Origin: an uncultured Streptococcus sp.
GTDB taxonomy: Bacteria; Bacillota; Bacilli; Lactobacillales; Streptococcaceae
DNA length: 20,196 bases
Reading direction: 5' to 3'
Assembly: GCA_934216185.1 (NCBI GenBank)
Contig: CAKQBM010000014.1
Span: forward strand, 1 to 20,196
Shown: positions 10,072 to 17,192 of the stretch, one piece after another
Position numbering within the stretch: the stretch's first letter is position 1
Layout: every line of letters begins with the position of its first letter
Notes under the pieces: model-generated
The model's input: only the letters and a program-made list of their open reading frames with translations
Database searches by the model: none
Told to the model about the DNA's origin: nothing
Made by a program: the position numbers and the translations under genes

Positions 10072-10689
10072 ATGAAACTGGTATTTTTACACGGTTTAGG
10101 GCAGTCAGCAGAGTCTTGGAAAGAAGTTCGGGATCTACTGACAGATTATCCTTCTGAGGCTATCGAGTTATTTCCTTCTGGAGTTAGTAGCTATCAAAAA
10201 GCTAAGGAGCGAGTTTATCAGCATCTAGCTCAAGAGACAGAACCTTTTGTTTTGGTTGGATTGTCCTTAGGTGCTGCCCTGGCACTAGAACTTTCCAGTT
10301 ATGATTTACCAAATCTCCGAGCTTTGATTCTATCAGGATGTCCGCTAAAGTTAGCAGGGAATATCCTATTTTATCTTCAGTTGCTGTTATTTAAATTACT
10401 TCCCAAAAGAGTATTTGAAAAACAGGGAGCAGACAAAGCTCTTATGGTCGGAGTTTCTGAGGAATTGAAGACACTTGATTTAACGGATATAGCAGGGATT
10501 TGCCCCTATCCAACCTTACTAATTTGTGGCAGCAAAGATAAACCGAATCTTAGTTCTATGAGAAGTCTTCATAAACTAATATCAGAATCCCAATTTCAGA
10601 TTATCCCAGACGGCCCTCATGTCTTGAATAAGGAAAAACCAAAGGAGTTTGTAGAAAATACCAGAAGTTTCCTTGAATTGCTGAAATAA
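10072..10689 (+). CDS. Alpha/beta-fold hydrolase, substrate unknown
   Basis: A 205-residue predicted cytoplasmic hydrolase. The N-terminal FLHGLGQSAESW is the oxyanion-hole strand typical of alpha/beta hydrolases. GLSLG (63-67) is the nucleophile elbow with Ser65; Asp156 (in CGSKDKP) and His183 (in DGPHVLN) complete a plausible catalytic triad. A hydrophobic lid-like helix lies at about 97-111. The protein is shorter than many family members but looks intact. It starts on the base after the pabBC stop, with GAGGAG in the pabBC end as ribosome site, so the two are translated from one mRNA. That suggests, but does not show, a role related to folate or aromatic-acid metabolism. No specific substrate can be assigned. 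Confidence 0.85.
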   Translation: MKLVFLHGLGQSAESWKEVRDLLTDYPSEAIELFPSGVSSYQKAKERVYQHLAQETEPFVLVGLSLGAALALELSSYDLPNLRALILSGCPLKLAGNILFYLQLLLFKLLPKRVFEKQGADKALMVGVSEELKTLDLTDIAGICPYPTLLICGSKDKPNLSSMRSLHKLISESQFQIIPDGPHVLNKEKPKEFVENTRSFLELLK

Positions 10690-10691
10690 GT

Positions 10692-10721
10692 TTGATAAAA
10701 TAATATTGAAATAGATAACAT
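10692..10721 (+). promoter_or_regulatory. Possible promoter of the cbpL-like gene
   Basis: TTGATA (10692-10697) and TAACAT (10716-10721) are 18 bases apart. The -10 is weak, and there is no terminator between the hydrolase gene and this one, so read-through from pabBC is also possible. Confidence 0.35.
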
Positions 10722-10738
10722 TCCTATAGGAGAAAGTA

Positions 10739-11986
10739 ATGAACAAACGTCTATTTTTTAAAATGAGTTTGGCGACGTTGTCAGTTTTAGCCTTGTTTTC
10801 ACAATCTGTTTTAGCAGAAGAAAACATCCATTTTTCTAGCTGTAAGGAAGCTTGGGCTAATGGCTATTCAGATCTTCATGAGGGGGATCCTGGTTATTCT
10901 GCCAAGTTAGATCGCGACCATGATGGTGTGGCTTGCGAATTGAAAAATGCTCCTAAGGGTGCTTTCAAAGCAAAACAAGAGACTACAACTCAAACTGATA
11001 CAAGTTCAGCAACAACAAGTGGCTGGGTTAAGCAGGATGGTACTTGGTATTACTTTGATGGAAATGGCAATCCAGTGAAAAATACATGGCAGGGAAGCTA
11101 TTACCTGAAAGCAGACGGGAAAATGGCCCAGAGCGAATGGATTTATGATGATTCTTATCAAGCTTGGTATTACTTGAAATCAGATGGATCTTATGCTTAC
11201 AGTACATGGCAAGGAAATTACTATTTGAAATCAGATGGTAAGATGGCCAAAGGTGAATGGGTTTATGATTCTACCTACCAAGCTTGGTATTACTTGAAAT
11301 CAGATGGATCTTATGCTTACAGCACGTGGCAAGGAAATTACTATTTGAAATCAGATGGTAAGATGGCTGTCAATGAATGGGTTGATGGCGGACGTTATTA
11401 TGTAGATGCGACTGGTTTGTGGAAAGCTAATTTAAAAGTAAGCAATAAAGGGTCCTATTATAGCCTTCAAGGGAAGTATGATGAAATTGTAGTTGCTAAT
11501 AAACACTATCCTATGTCTAAAGATTACTATCCAGGTGAAAATGCTACTGCAAAAGCAGCCTTTTTAAAACTGATTGAACAGATGAAGGAAGAAGGCTACG
11601 CTATTAGCGATAATTATAGCGGATTTAGAAGTTATGCAACCCAAGCACAATTGTATCAAAGTTATGTAAACCAAGAGGGACAGGCTGCTGCGGATCGTTA
11701 TTCCGCCCGTCCTGGATATAGTGAACATCAGACAGGACTTGCTTTTGATGTGATTGGCACAGATGGTCAATTGGTTGAAGATTCAAGTGCTGCTCAATGG
11801 TTATTAGAACATGCGCCAGACTATGGTTTTGTTGTTCGATATCCTCATGGTAAGGAAAGTATAACTGGTTATATGCATGAGGAATGGCATTTGCGCTATA
11901 TTGGGAAAGAAGCTAAAGACATTGCTGCAAGTGGTTTGACACTAGAGGAATATTATGGATTTGATGGTGGAGACTATCTGGATTAA
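10739..11986 (+). CDS. CbpL-like choline-binding protein with C-terminal VanY/LdcB-type peptidoglycan carboxypeptidase domain
   Basis: A 415-residue secreted protein with a signal peptide (cleavage likely after Ala26). Residues 33-67 are an Excalibur module with two Cys and the calcium-loop-like DRDHDGVACE. After a Thr/Gln/Ser linker (about 77-94) come choline-binding repeats (about 95-232) rich in Trp/Tyr, including long units of the YQAWYYLKSDG type. The C-terminal domain (about 240-415) is VanY/LdcB-like: SGFRS (294-298), SEHQTGLAFD with zinc ligands His330 and Asp337, and EEWH with likely catalytic Glu382 and ligand His384. It should be held on teichoic-acid phosphocholine and trim stem peptides (D,D- or L,D-carboxypeptidase). 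Position and first two modules match pneumococcal CbpL, whose third module is reported as Ltp_Lipoprotein, so the catalytic end appears replaced. AGGAG (10728-10732) is 6 bases from the ATG. Confidence 0.9.
   Translation: MNKRLFFKMSLATLSVLALFSQSVLAEENIHFSSCKEAWANGYSDLHEGDPGYSAKLDRDHDGVACELKNAPKGAFKAKQETTTQTDTSSATTSGWVKQDGTWYYFDGNGNPVKNTWQGSYYLKADGKMAQSEWIYDDSYQAWYYLKSDGSYAYSTWQGNYYLKSDGKMAKGEWVYDSTYQAWYYLKSDGSYAYSTWQGNYYLKSDGKMAVNEWVDGGRYYVDATGLWKANLKVSNKGSYYSLQGKYDEIVVANKHYPMSKDYYPGENATAKAAFLKLIEQMKEEGYAISDNYSGFRSYATQAQLYQSYVNQEGQAAADRYSARPGYSEHQTGLAFDVIGTDGQLVEDSSAAQWLLEHAPDYGFVVRYPHGKESITGYMHEEWHLRYIGKEAKDIAASGLTLEEYYGFDGGDYLD
11159..11367 (+). repeat. Near-identical 120-bp-period direct repeat in the choline-binding module
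   Basis: 11159-11247 and 11279-11367 match at 87 of 89 bases with a period of exactly 120 bases (40 residues). A more diverged copy of the unit precedes them. High identity suggests recent duplication or gene conversion of choline-binding repeats. Confidence 0.9.
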
Positions 11987-12003
11987 AAATTCATATTAGT
12001 TGA

Positions 12004-12019
12004 ATGCAAACCTTTGCAT
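12004..12019. promoter_or_regulatory. Perfect palindrome overlapping the gki -35
   Basis: ATGCAAA-CC-TTTGCAT, 7-base arms around CC. The right arm contains the whole -35 hexamer of the glucokinase promoter, so a bound protein would block it. It resembles a CcpA cre site but lacks the central CG, so the binder is unknown. Confidence 0.5.
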
Positions 12020-12042
12020 AAATGACGGAATTTTGTTATACT
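12014..12042 (+). promoter_or_regulatory. Glucokinase promoter
   Basis: TTGCAT (12014-12019), 17-base spacer, TATACT (12037-12042), with an extended -10 TG at 12034-12035. Predicted start is about 12049, giving a leader of about 42 bases before the SD-preceded ATG. Confidence 0.75.
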
Positions 12043-12090
12043 ATATCTGTAAGCATTTTCAATTACTACACAATAAAAAAGGAGAATATG

Positions 12091-13050
12091 ATGAGTCAAA
12101 AGATTATTGGGATTGACCTTGGTGGAACTTCTATCAAATTTGCAATCTTGACAACAGCAGGAGAAATCCAAGAAAAATGGTCTATCAAGACCAACATTTT
12201 GGATGAGGGAAGCCATATCGTTGATGATATGATTGAGTCTATTCAACATCGTTTGGACTTACTTGGATTGGTAGCAGCGGACTTCCAAGGTATTGGAATG
12301 GGATCACCAGGTGTGGTTGACCGTGAAAAAGGAACTGTTATTGGTGCCTACAACCTCAACTGGAAAACCCTTCAACCAATTAAAGAGAAAATTGAAAAAG
12401 CCTTGGGTATTCCATTCTTCATCGATAATGATGCCAACGTAGCAGCTCTTGGTGAACGTTGGATGGGTGCTGGTGATAACCAACCAGACGTTGTCTTTAT
12501 GACACTTGGTACAGGTGTTGGTGGCGGTATCGTCGCAGAAGGCAAATTGCTTCACGGTGTGGCTGGTGCAGCAGGCGAGCTTGGCCACATCACTGTTGAC
12601 TTTGATCAACCAATCGCATGTACTTGTGGTAAAAAAGGCTGTCTTGAGACAGTTGCTTCAGCAACAGGGATTGTCAACTTGACTCGTCGCTATGCGGACG
12701 AATACGAAGGCGATGCAGCCTTGAAACGCTTGATTGATAACGGAGAAGAAGTAACTGCTAAGACAGTCTTTGACCTCGCAAAAGAAGGAGACGAACTTGC
12801 TTTGATCGTTTACCGTAACTTCTCACGTTATTTGGGAATCGCTTGTGCAAACATCGGTTCAATCCTAAACCCATCAACAATCGTCATCGGTGGTGGAGTT
12901 TCGGCAGCTGGAGACTTCCTACTACAAGGCGTTCAAAAAGTCTACGACGAAAATAGTTTCCCACAAGTACGTACCTCAACGAAATTAGCACTTGCAACTC
13001 TAGGGAACGACGCTGGGGTTATCGGAGCAGCATCACTTGTATTGCAATAA
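12091..13050 (+). CDS. gki: Glucokinase, ROK family
   Basis: A 319-residue cytoplasmic enzyme that phosphorylates glucose with ATP, feeding internally released sugars into glycolysis. Phosphate-binding IGIDLGGTSIKF is at the N-terminus. FIDNDANVAALGE holds the catalytic Asp114, and the ROK zinc site is His166 with Cys177, Cys179 and Cys184 in CTCGKKGCLE. The sequence matches what I recall of pneumococcal gki, an MLST locus, over its full length. I start it at ATG 12091, 6 bases after AGGAG (12080-12084); an ATG one codon earlier is too close to the SD. A longer open frame back to 12022 is rejected because it contains the promoter -10. The gene has its own promoter with an overlapping palindrome and its own terminator, so it appears to be a single-gene unit. 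Confidence 0.96.
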   Translation: MSQKIIGIDLGGTSIKFAILTTAGEIQEKWSIKTNILDEGSHIVDDMIESIQHRLDLLGLVAADFQGIGMGSPGVVDREKGTVIGAYNLNWKTLQPIKEKIEKALGIPFFIDNDANVAALGERWMGAGDNQPDVVFMTLGTGVGGGIVAEGKLLHGVAGAAGELGHITVDFDQPIACTCGKKGCLETVASATGIVNLTRRYADEYEGDAALKRLIDNGEEVTAKTVFDLAKEGDELALIVYRNFSRYLGIACANIGSILNPSTIVIGGGVSAAGDFLLQGVQKVYDENSFPQVRTSTKLALATLGNDAGVIGAASLVLQ

Positions 13051-13053
13051 AAT

Positions 13054-13107
13054 AAAAAAGGAGAAAATTGCTTTCCATAAGCGAGTGATTTTCCTCCTTT
13101 CTTTTTT
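13054..13107 (+). terminator. Terminator after gki
   Basis: An A-rich arm (13054-13068) with AAGGAGAAAAT pairs with ATTTTCCTCCTT (from 13088) with a one-base bulge, then CTTTTTT (13101-13107). As after zmpB, the T run leads directly into an extended -10 promoter, here for thyA. Confidence 0.8.
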
Positions 13108-13108
13108 A

Positions 13109-13117
13109 TGCTATACT
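13109..13117 (+). promoter_or_regulatory. Extended -10 promoter of thyA
   Basis: TGcTATACT (TG 13109-13110, TATACT 13112-13117), starting right after the gki terminator T run. No clear -35. Predicted start is about 13124. Confidence 0.65.
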
Positions 13118-13146
13118 AATTAGGACAATAAATGAGGTGAGAATAA

Positions 13147-13986
13147 ATGACAAAAGCAGATACTATTTTTAAAGAAAATATTGAACGAATCCTCAAAGAC
13201 GGTGTCTTTTCTGAGCAGGCACGTCCCAAGTACAAGGATGGAACTGTTGCTAACTCCAAGTATGTAACTGGTTCCTTTGCCGAGTATGACTTGGCAAAGG
13301 GAGAATTTCCCATCACAACCTTACGTCCCATTGCGATCAAATCAGCTATCAAAGAAGTTCTCTGGATCTACCAAGACCAGTCCAATAGCCTAGAAGTTCT
13401 CAATGACAAGTACAATGTTCACTACTGGAATGACTGGGAAGTTGGAGACACGGGAACCATTGGTGAGCGCTATGGTGCCGTTGTTAAGAAACACGATATC
13501 ATCAATAAGCTTCTCAAGCAGTTGGAAGCCAATCCTTGGAACCGCCGCAATATCATTTCGCTCTGGGATTACCAAGCTTTTGAAGAAACAGATGGGTTGC
13601 TCCCATGCGCCTTTCAGACCATGTTTGATGTCCGCCGTGTAGATGGAGAAATCTATCTGGATGCGACCTTGACCCAGCGTTCTAACGATATGCTGGTGGC
13701 CCACCACATCAATGCTATGCAGTATGTAGCCTTGCAGATGATGATTGCCAAGCATTTCGGCTGGAAGGTTGGGAAGTTCTTTTACTTCATCAACAACCTC
13801 CATATCTATGACAATCAATTTGAACAAGCCCAGGAATTGCTTCGTCGTGAACCGTCTAACTGCCAACCACGTTTGGTTTTGAATGTTCCTGATGGGACTA
13901 ATTTCTTTGATATCAAAGCAGAAGATTTTGAGTTGGTGGATTATGACCCTGTCAAGCCACAGCTGAAGTTTGACCTAGCTATTTAA
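13147..13986 (+). CDS. thyA: Thymidylate synthase
   Basis: A 279-residue cytoplasmic enzyme that methylates dUMP to dTMP using methylenetetrahydrofolate, giving dihydrofolate. The catalytic Cys154 lies in [10 protein letters not shown]. The nucleotide-binding stretch [17 protein letters not shown] and the folate/dUMP HIYDNQ motif follow, and ANPWNRRNI carries the paired arginines that bind the phosphate from the other subunit. The family more often has Pro-Cys-His at the nucleophile; here it is Pro-Cys-Ala, as I recall for the streptococcal enzyme. GAGGTGA (13134-13140) lies 6 bases before the ATG. The gene is preceded by its own promoter. Its last base overlaps the first base of a BOX element, and termination is probably at the hairpin at 14116-14150. 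Confidence 0.96.
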   Translation: MTKADTIFKENIERILKDGVFSEQARPKYKDGTVANSKYVTGSFAEYDLAKGEFPITTLRPIAIKSAIKEVLWIYQDQSNSLEVLNDKYNVHYWNDWEVGDTGTIGERYGAVVKKHDIINKLLKQLEANPWNRRNIISLWDYQAFEETDGLLPCAFQTMFDVRRVDGEIYLDATLTQRSNDMLVAHHINAMQYVALQMMIAKHFGWKVGKFFYFINNLHIYDNQFEQAQELLRREPSNCQPRLVLNVPDGTNFFDIKAEDFELVDYDPVKPQLKFDLAI

Positions 13987-14103
13987 TACTCTTCGAAAAT
14001 CTCTTCAAACCACGTCAGCGTCGCTTCATCAACAACCTCAAAACCATGTTTTGAGCAACCTGCGGCTAGCTTCCTAGTTTGCTCTTTGATTTTCATTGAG
14101 TAT
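13986..14103. repeat. BOX-type intergenic repeat with internal deletion at the A/B junction
   Basis: The left end (from 13986, ATACTCTTCGAAAATC) and the right end (to 14103, read in reverse as ATACTCAATGAAAATC) form terminal inverted repeats. Left of centre, CGTCAGCGTCGC is the complement of part of the BOXA1R primer sequence. It then jumps to a boxB-like hairpin (CTCAAAAC 14037-14044, loop CAT, GTTTTGAG 14048-14055) and a boxC-like end. From recalled BOX sequence, the distal part of boxA and the start of boxB are missing. BOX elements are streptococcal non-coding repeats, transcribed as structured RNA when read through. This one is 118 bases and abuts the thyA stop. Confidence 0.8.
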
Positions 14104-14115
14104 AAAAGAACAGAA

Positions 14116-14150
14116 AAAAGAAGTTGAGACAGTGAATCTCAACTTCTTTT
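14116..14150. terminator. Bidirectional terminator between thyA and the DUF3042 gene
   Basis: Arms 14116-14129 and 14137-14150 pair perfectly over 14 bases around a 7-base loop, with A and T runs on both sides. It can stop thyA transcripts on the plus strand and the DUF3042 gene, whose stop is at 14156-14158, on the minus strand. Confidence 0.85.
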
Positions 14151-14155
14151 GTTTC

Positions 14156-14326
14156 TTAACGTGATACGCGGCGACGAGCTGCTTTTTTACGGTTTTCTTC
14201 GATGAAAGCTGCTTTTTGCTCTTCTGGTTCGATCACTTTCTTTTTAAATGCGTATACTGCGCCTGCAAGTGCAGCGACAGTTCCTGCGACACCTGTTACA
14301 AGACCTTTAGCGAATCCTTTAGCCAT
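14156..14326 (-). CDS. DUF3042 family small protein
   Basis: A 56-residue protein matching the DUF3042 family of Firmicutes as I recall it, in both length and its Lys-Gly-Leu-Val-Thr-Gly and Phe-Ile-Glu-Glu-Asn-Arg-Lys-Lys-Ala-Ala-Arg motifs. It has a short Lys-containing N-terminus, a Gly/Ala-rich hydrophobic stretch (about residues 8-27) that could be a membrane helix, an acidic patch, and a very basic C-terminus with seven Arg or Lys among the last ten to eleven residues. A strong ribosome site AAGGAGGA lies just upstream on the minus strand (14334-14340). It stands alone, facing away from miaA and towards the thyA terminator. Function is unknown; the basic tail suggests contact with nucleic acid or acidic lipid, but this is inference only. 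Confidence 0.88.
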   Translation of the reverse strand: MAKGFAKGLVTGVAGTVAALAGAVYAFKKKVIEPEEQKAAFIEENRKKAARRRVSR

Positions 14327-14369
14327 GAGTCTTCCTCCTTTATCTTCTTAATCAGCCAGCCTCCTCAAG

Positions 14370-14397
14370 AGGTCACATTTTTCTGACTGACCTTTTT
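14370..14397 (+). terminator. Possible terminator upstream of miaA
   Basis: AGGTCA (14370-14375) pairs with TGACCT (14388-14393) and is followed by a T run (14393-14397). The stem is only 6 base pairs with a 12-base loop. It could block read-through into miaA; no plus-strand gene ends just before it. Confidence 0.45.
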
Positions 14398-14398
14398 A

Positions 14399-14407
14399 TG
14401 TTATAAT
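14399..14407 (+). promoter_or_regulatory. Extended -10 promoter of the miaA operon
   Basis: TGtTATAAT (TG 14399-14400, consensus TATAAT 14402-14407) directly after a hairpin T run. No clear -35. Predicted start is near 14414, leaving about 33 bases of leader before ATG 14447. Confidence 0.7.
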
Positions 14408-14446
14408 AATAGTAACGAAAAAATGGGAATTTTTCAAGGAAAAAAG

Positions 14447-15331
14447 ATGAAAACAAAAATAATTGTGATTGTTGGACCGACTGCAGTTGGAAAGACAGCT
14501 CTTGCCATTGAAGTGGCCGAGCGTTTTAATGGCGAAGTGGTTAGTGGAGATAGCCAGCAAGTCTATCGAGGACTTGATATTGGGACGGCCAAGGCTAGTC
14601 CAGAAGAGCAGGCAACTGTTCCCCATCATTTAATCGATGTTAGAGAGGTAACCGAGTCTTACTCGGCTTTTGATTTTGTTTCAGAAGCTAAGATGGCTAT
14701 TGAGGATATTCATAGTCGGGGCAAGCTAGCCATTATCGCTGGTGGAACTGGACTGTATATCCAGAGCTTGCTAGAAGGTTACCACCTGGGTGGGGAGACT
14801 CCTCATGAGGAGATTTTAGCTTATCGAGCTAGTTTGGAGCCATATTCAGATGAAGAATTAGCCCATCTTGTGGAGCAAGCAGGCCTTGAGATTCCCCAGT
14901 TTAATCGTCGCCGTGCTATGCGTGCCTTGGAAATTGCACATTTTGGTCAGGATTTGGAAAATCAAGAGACCTTGTATGAACCACTGATTATCTGCTTGGA
15001 TGATGAGCGCAGTCAACTTTATGAGCGCATCAATCACCGCGTGGATTTGATGTTTGAGGCTGGGCTTTTGGATGAGGCTAAGTGGCTCTTTGACCATTAT
15101 CCAGATGTGCAGGCAGCCAAAGGCATTGGCTACAAGGAACTTTTTCCTTATTTCCGTGGGGAGCAGACCTTGGAGGAAGCTAGTGAGAGTCTCAAACAGG
15201 CGACCCGTCGTTTTGCCAAGCGTCAGTTGACCTGGTTCCGTAATCGCATGCAGGTCACTTTTTATCAGATTGGAGAGTCTGGTGTGCAGGAACGTATTTT
15301 TAGCCAGATTGAGGAGTTTTTAGATGATTGA
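14447..15331 (+). CDS. miaA: tRNA dimethylallyltransferase
   Basis: A 294-residue enzyme that adds a dimethylallyl group to A37 of tRNAs reading codons that start with U. The P-loop GPTAVGKT (10-17) is followed by [17 protein letters not shown], which carries the catalytic Asp and substrate contacts. [12 protein letters not shown] and a C-terminal [16 protein letters not shown] segment, which contacts the tRNA, complete the family pattern. I start at ATG 14447 because AAGGA (14436-14440) is 6 bases upstream; an in-frame ATG at 14423 has no ribosome site and lies very close to the predicted transcript start. The last 8 bases overlap hflX, so the two are co-transcribed and probably translationally coupled. 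It opens a five-gene plus-strand operon. Confidence 0.96.
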   Translation: MKTKIIVIVGPTAVGKTALAIEVAERFNGEVVSGDSQQVYRGLDIGTAKASPEEQATVPHHLIDVREVTESYSAFDFVSEAKMAIEDIHSRGKLAIIAGGTGLYIQSLLEGYHLGGETPHEEILAYRASLEPYSDEELAHLVEQAGLEIPQFNRRRAMRALEIAHFGQDLENQETLYEPLIICLDDERSQLYERINHRVDLMFEAGLLDEAKWLFDHYPDVQAAKGIGYKELFPYFRGEQTLEEASESLKQATRRFAKRQLTWFRNRMQVTFYQIGESGVQERIFSQIEEFLDD

Positions 15332-16562
15332 AACAGAGAAAAAAGAGGAACGCGTCTTGCTCATCGGTGTGGAATTGCAGGGCATGGACAATTTTGACCT
15401 CTCTATGGAAGAATTGGCCAGTCTAGCCAAGACAGCTGGAGCAGTCGTTGTAGATAGTTATAGACAAAAACGTGAAAAGTATGACTCCAAGACCTTCGTT
15501 GGCTCTGGTAAGTTGGAAGAAATCGCACTCATGGTGGATGCAGAAGAAATTACGACTGTCATTGTCAACAACCGCTTGACTCCGCGACAAAATGTCAATT
15601 TAGAAGAAGTTCTGGGTGTCAAGGTCATTGACCGTATGCAGTTGATTTTGGATATCTTTGCTATGCGAGCTCGAAGTCATGAAGGAAAACTCCAAGTGCA
15701 TTTGGCTCAGTTAAAATATCTCTTGCCTCGCTTGGTTGGTCAGGGAATTATGCTCAGCCGTCAGGCAGGGGGAATTGGTTCCCGTGGACCTGGTGAAAGC
15801 CAGTTGGAGCTGAACCGTCGTAGCGTTCGCAATCAAATCACAGATATCGAGCGCCAGCTCAAGGTAGTTGAGAAAAATCGGGCGACTGTCAGAGAAAAAC
15901 GTTTGGAGTCAAGCACTTTTAAGATTGGTTTGATTGGTTACACCAATGCTGGAAAGTCAACTATCATGAATACCTTGACCAGTAAGATTCAGTATGAAGC
16001 GGACGAGCTATTTGCGACTCTAGATGCGACGACTAAGAGTATTAATCTAGGGGGCAATCTACAGGTGACTTTAACTGATACTGTTGGCTTTATCCAAGAT
16101 TTGCCGACAGAGTTGGTGTCCAGTTTCAAATCAACCTTGGAAGAAAGCAAGCATGTGGATCTTCTGGTTCATGTTATCGATGCCAGCAATCCTTACCACG
16201 AGGAACATGAAAAAACAGTCCTGTCCATCATGAAAGATTTGGATATGGAAGATATTCCTCGCCTGACTCTGTATAATAAAGCGGATTTGGTGGAGGATTT
16301 CACGCCTACCCAAACGCCTTATGCCCTCATTTCTGCCAAGTCTGAGGATAGTCGTGAAAATTTGCAGGCTTTGTTTTTAGAGAAAATCAAGGAGATTTTT
16401 GAGAGATTTACCCTGCGCGTGTCTTTTTCAAAGTCTTACAAGATACATGATTTAGAAAGTGTTGCGATTCTTGAAGAACGTGATTATCAGGAAGACGGCG
16501 AAGTGATTACAGGCTACATTTCCGAGAAAAATAAATGGAGGTTAGAGGAATTTTATGACTGA
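15324..16562 (+). CDS. hflX: GTPase HflX, ribosome-associated
   Basis: A 412-residue GTPase of the HflX family, which binds the 50S subunit and splits stalled or stressed ribosomes. The N-terminal domain has the family's nucleotide-binding features and a Gly-rich linker, [18 protein letters not shown] (about 145-162), then a coiled-coil-prone helix. The G domain has G1 GYTNAGKS (205-212), G3 DTVGF (252-256), G4 NKAD (318-321) and a G5-like SAKS shortly after. A C-terminal domain of about 60 residues is present, as in many HflX proteins. GAGGAG inside miaA provides the ribosome site, and the start overlaps the miaA end by 8 bases. Its end overlaps the next gene by 8 bases. Confidence 0.95.
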   Translation: MIETEKKEERVLLIGVELQGMDNFDLSMEELASLAKTAGAVVVDSYRQKREKYDSKTFVGSGKLEEIALMVDAEEITTVIVNNRLTPRQNVNLEEVLGVKVIDRMQLILDIFAMRARSHEGKLQVHLAQLKYLLPRLVGQGIMLSRQAGGIGSRGPGESQLELNRRSVRNQITDIERQLKVVEKNRATVREKRLESSTFKIGLIGYTNAGKSTIMNTLTSKIQYEADELFATLDATTKSINLGGNLQVTLTDTVGFIQDLPTELVSSFKSTLEESKHVDLLVHVIDASNPYHEEHEKTVLSIMKDLDMEDIPRLTLYNKADLVEDFTPTQTPYALISAKSEDSRENLQALFLEKIKEIFERFTLRVSFSKSYKIHDLESVAILEERDYQEDGEVITGYISEKNKWRLEEFYD

Positions 16563-17178
16563 TATTAAAACGTTGGCTCTAAAATATGGGGGATATACAA
16601 GTCTCGATAAGGTCTATCTGGATCAACTTCTAACTGGTAAAACAGAGCAGGAGCAGTTGGCACTGATCACGCCTCCGCCGAGTGTAGTCAATGCCTACTT
16701 TGCAGAACTCTACCAGAAAAAGAGTCCTGAGACTGCGACAGATTATTTTGCTGAAGTCAGTCAGGAACTGAATCTTTACAATGCTGAACCTAGTTTCACC
16801 TCAGAAAACAAGCCCTTTATTCGGCTTAATCTGTCTGGTAAATCCTTTGGTTTTTGTTATGAGAGTGAGGGTCTAGGTCGAATTTTCTCTGAAAATGAGG
16901 AGAAGATTTCAGATGACTTGCTCTTTGAGATTGCGCAAATTTTCCCTCATCAACTAGTCTTTGAAGAATCTGGCAAGATTTACATGAAGGCTGTCGGAGA
17001 TGAGGAAGTTGTTAGCGTGGAAAATCTTACAGCTTTGACTGATTTGGAAAATTTGGCTGATGGTCGCAAACGTCTAAAAGGCTACAGTCAAGAGGATTTA
17101 TTACAGGAAGCTACTGCTTTTTCTGGCAAGCGCTATTTCCGATCGGAAAACCGCACAGCCATGTTATATATTGATTAA
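16555..17178 (+). CDS. Conserved hypothetical protein of the miaA-hflX operon
   Basis: A 207-residue soluble protein without signal peptide or membrane segment. It starts 8 bases inside hflX, with GAGG-type ribosome sequence upstream (around 16537-16550), and ends 14 bases before rnz, so it belongs to the operon. The chain is acidic, with an N-terminal half that includes [19 protein letters not shown] and a more hydrophilic C-terminal half ending in a basic patch, [14 protein letters not shown] recognise it as conserved at this place in streptococci but know no function. Some database entries, as I recall, label it cystathionine beta-lyase; at 207 residues and with no PLP-lysine motif I can see, the sequence does not support that. 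Context hints at tRNA or ribosome biology only weakly. Confidence 0.85.
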   Translation: MTDIKTLALKYGGYTSLDKVYLDQLLTGKTEQEQLALITPPPSVVNAYFAELYQKKSPETATDYFAEVSQELNLYNAEPSFTSENKPFIRLNLSGKSFGFCYESEGLGRIFSENEEKISDDLLFEIAQIFPHQLVFEESGKIYMKAVGDEEVVSVENLTALTDLENLADGRKRLKGYSQEDLLQEATAFSGKRYFRSENRTAMLYID

Positions 17179-17192
17179 TTAGAAAGTATCGA

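Noticed and set aside
12022..12090. Extended N-terminus of glucokinase from 12022
   Set aside because: The extension contains the TATACT -10 of the gki promoter and is not part of the ROK family; AGGAG supports 12091.
13390..13866. 158-residue minus-strand open frame inside thyA
   Set aside because: It lies fully opposite the conserved thyA sequence, has no family motif, and its openness follows from thyA codon bias.
13986..14103. Insertion sequence or RUP element after thyA
   Set aside because: No transposase remnant or target duplication seen; BOXA1R-like sequence and the boxB/boxC hairpins identify a BOX element.
14423..14446. miaA start at 14423
   Set aside because: No ribosome site and too close to the predicted transcript start; AAGGA precedes 14447.
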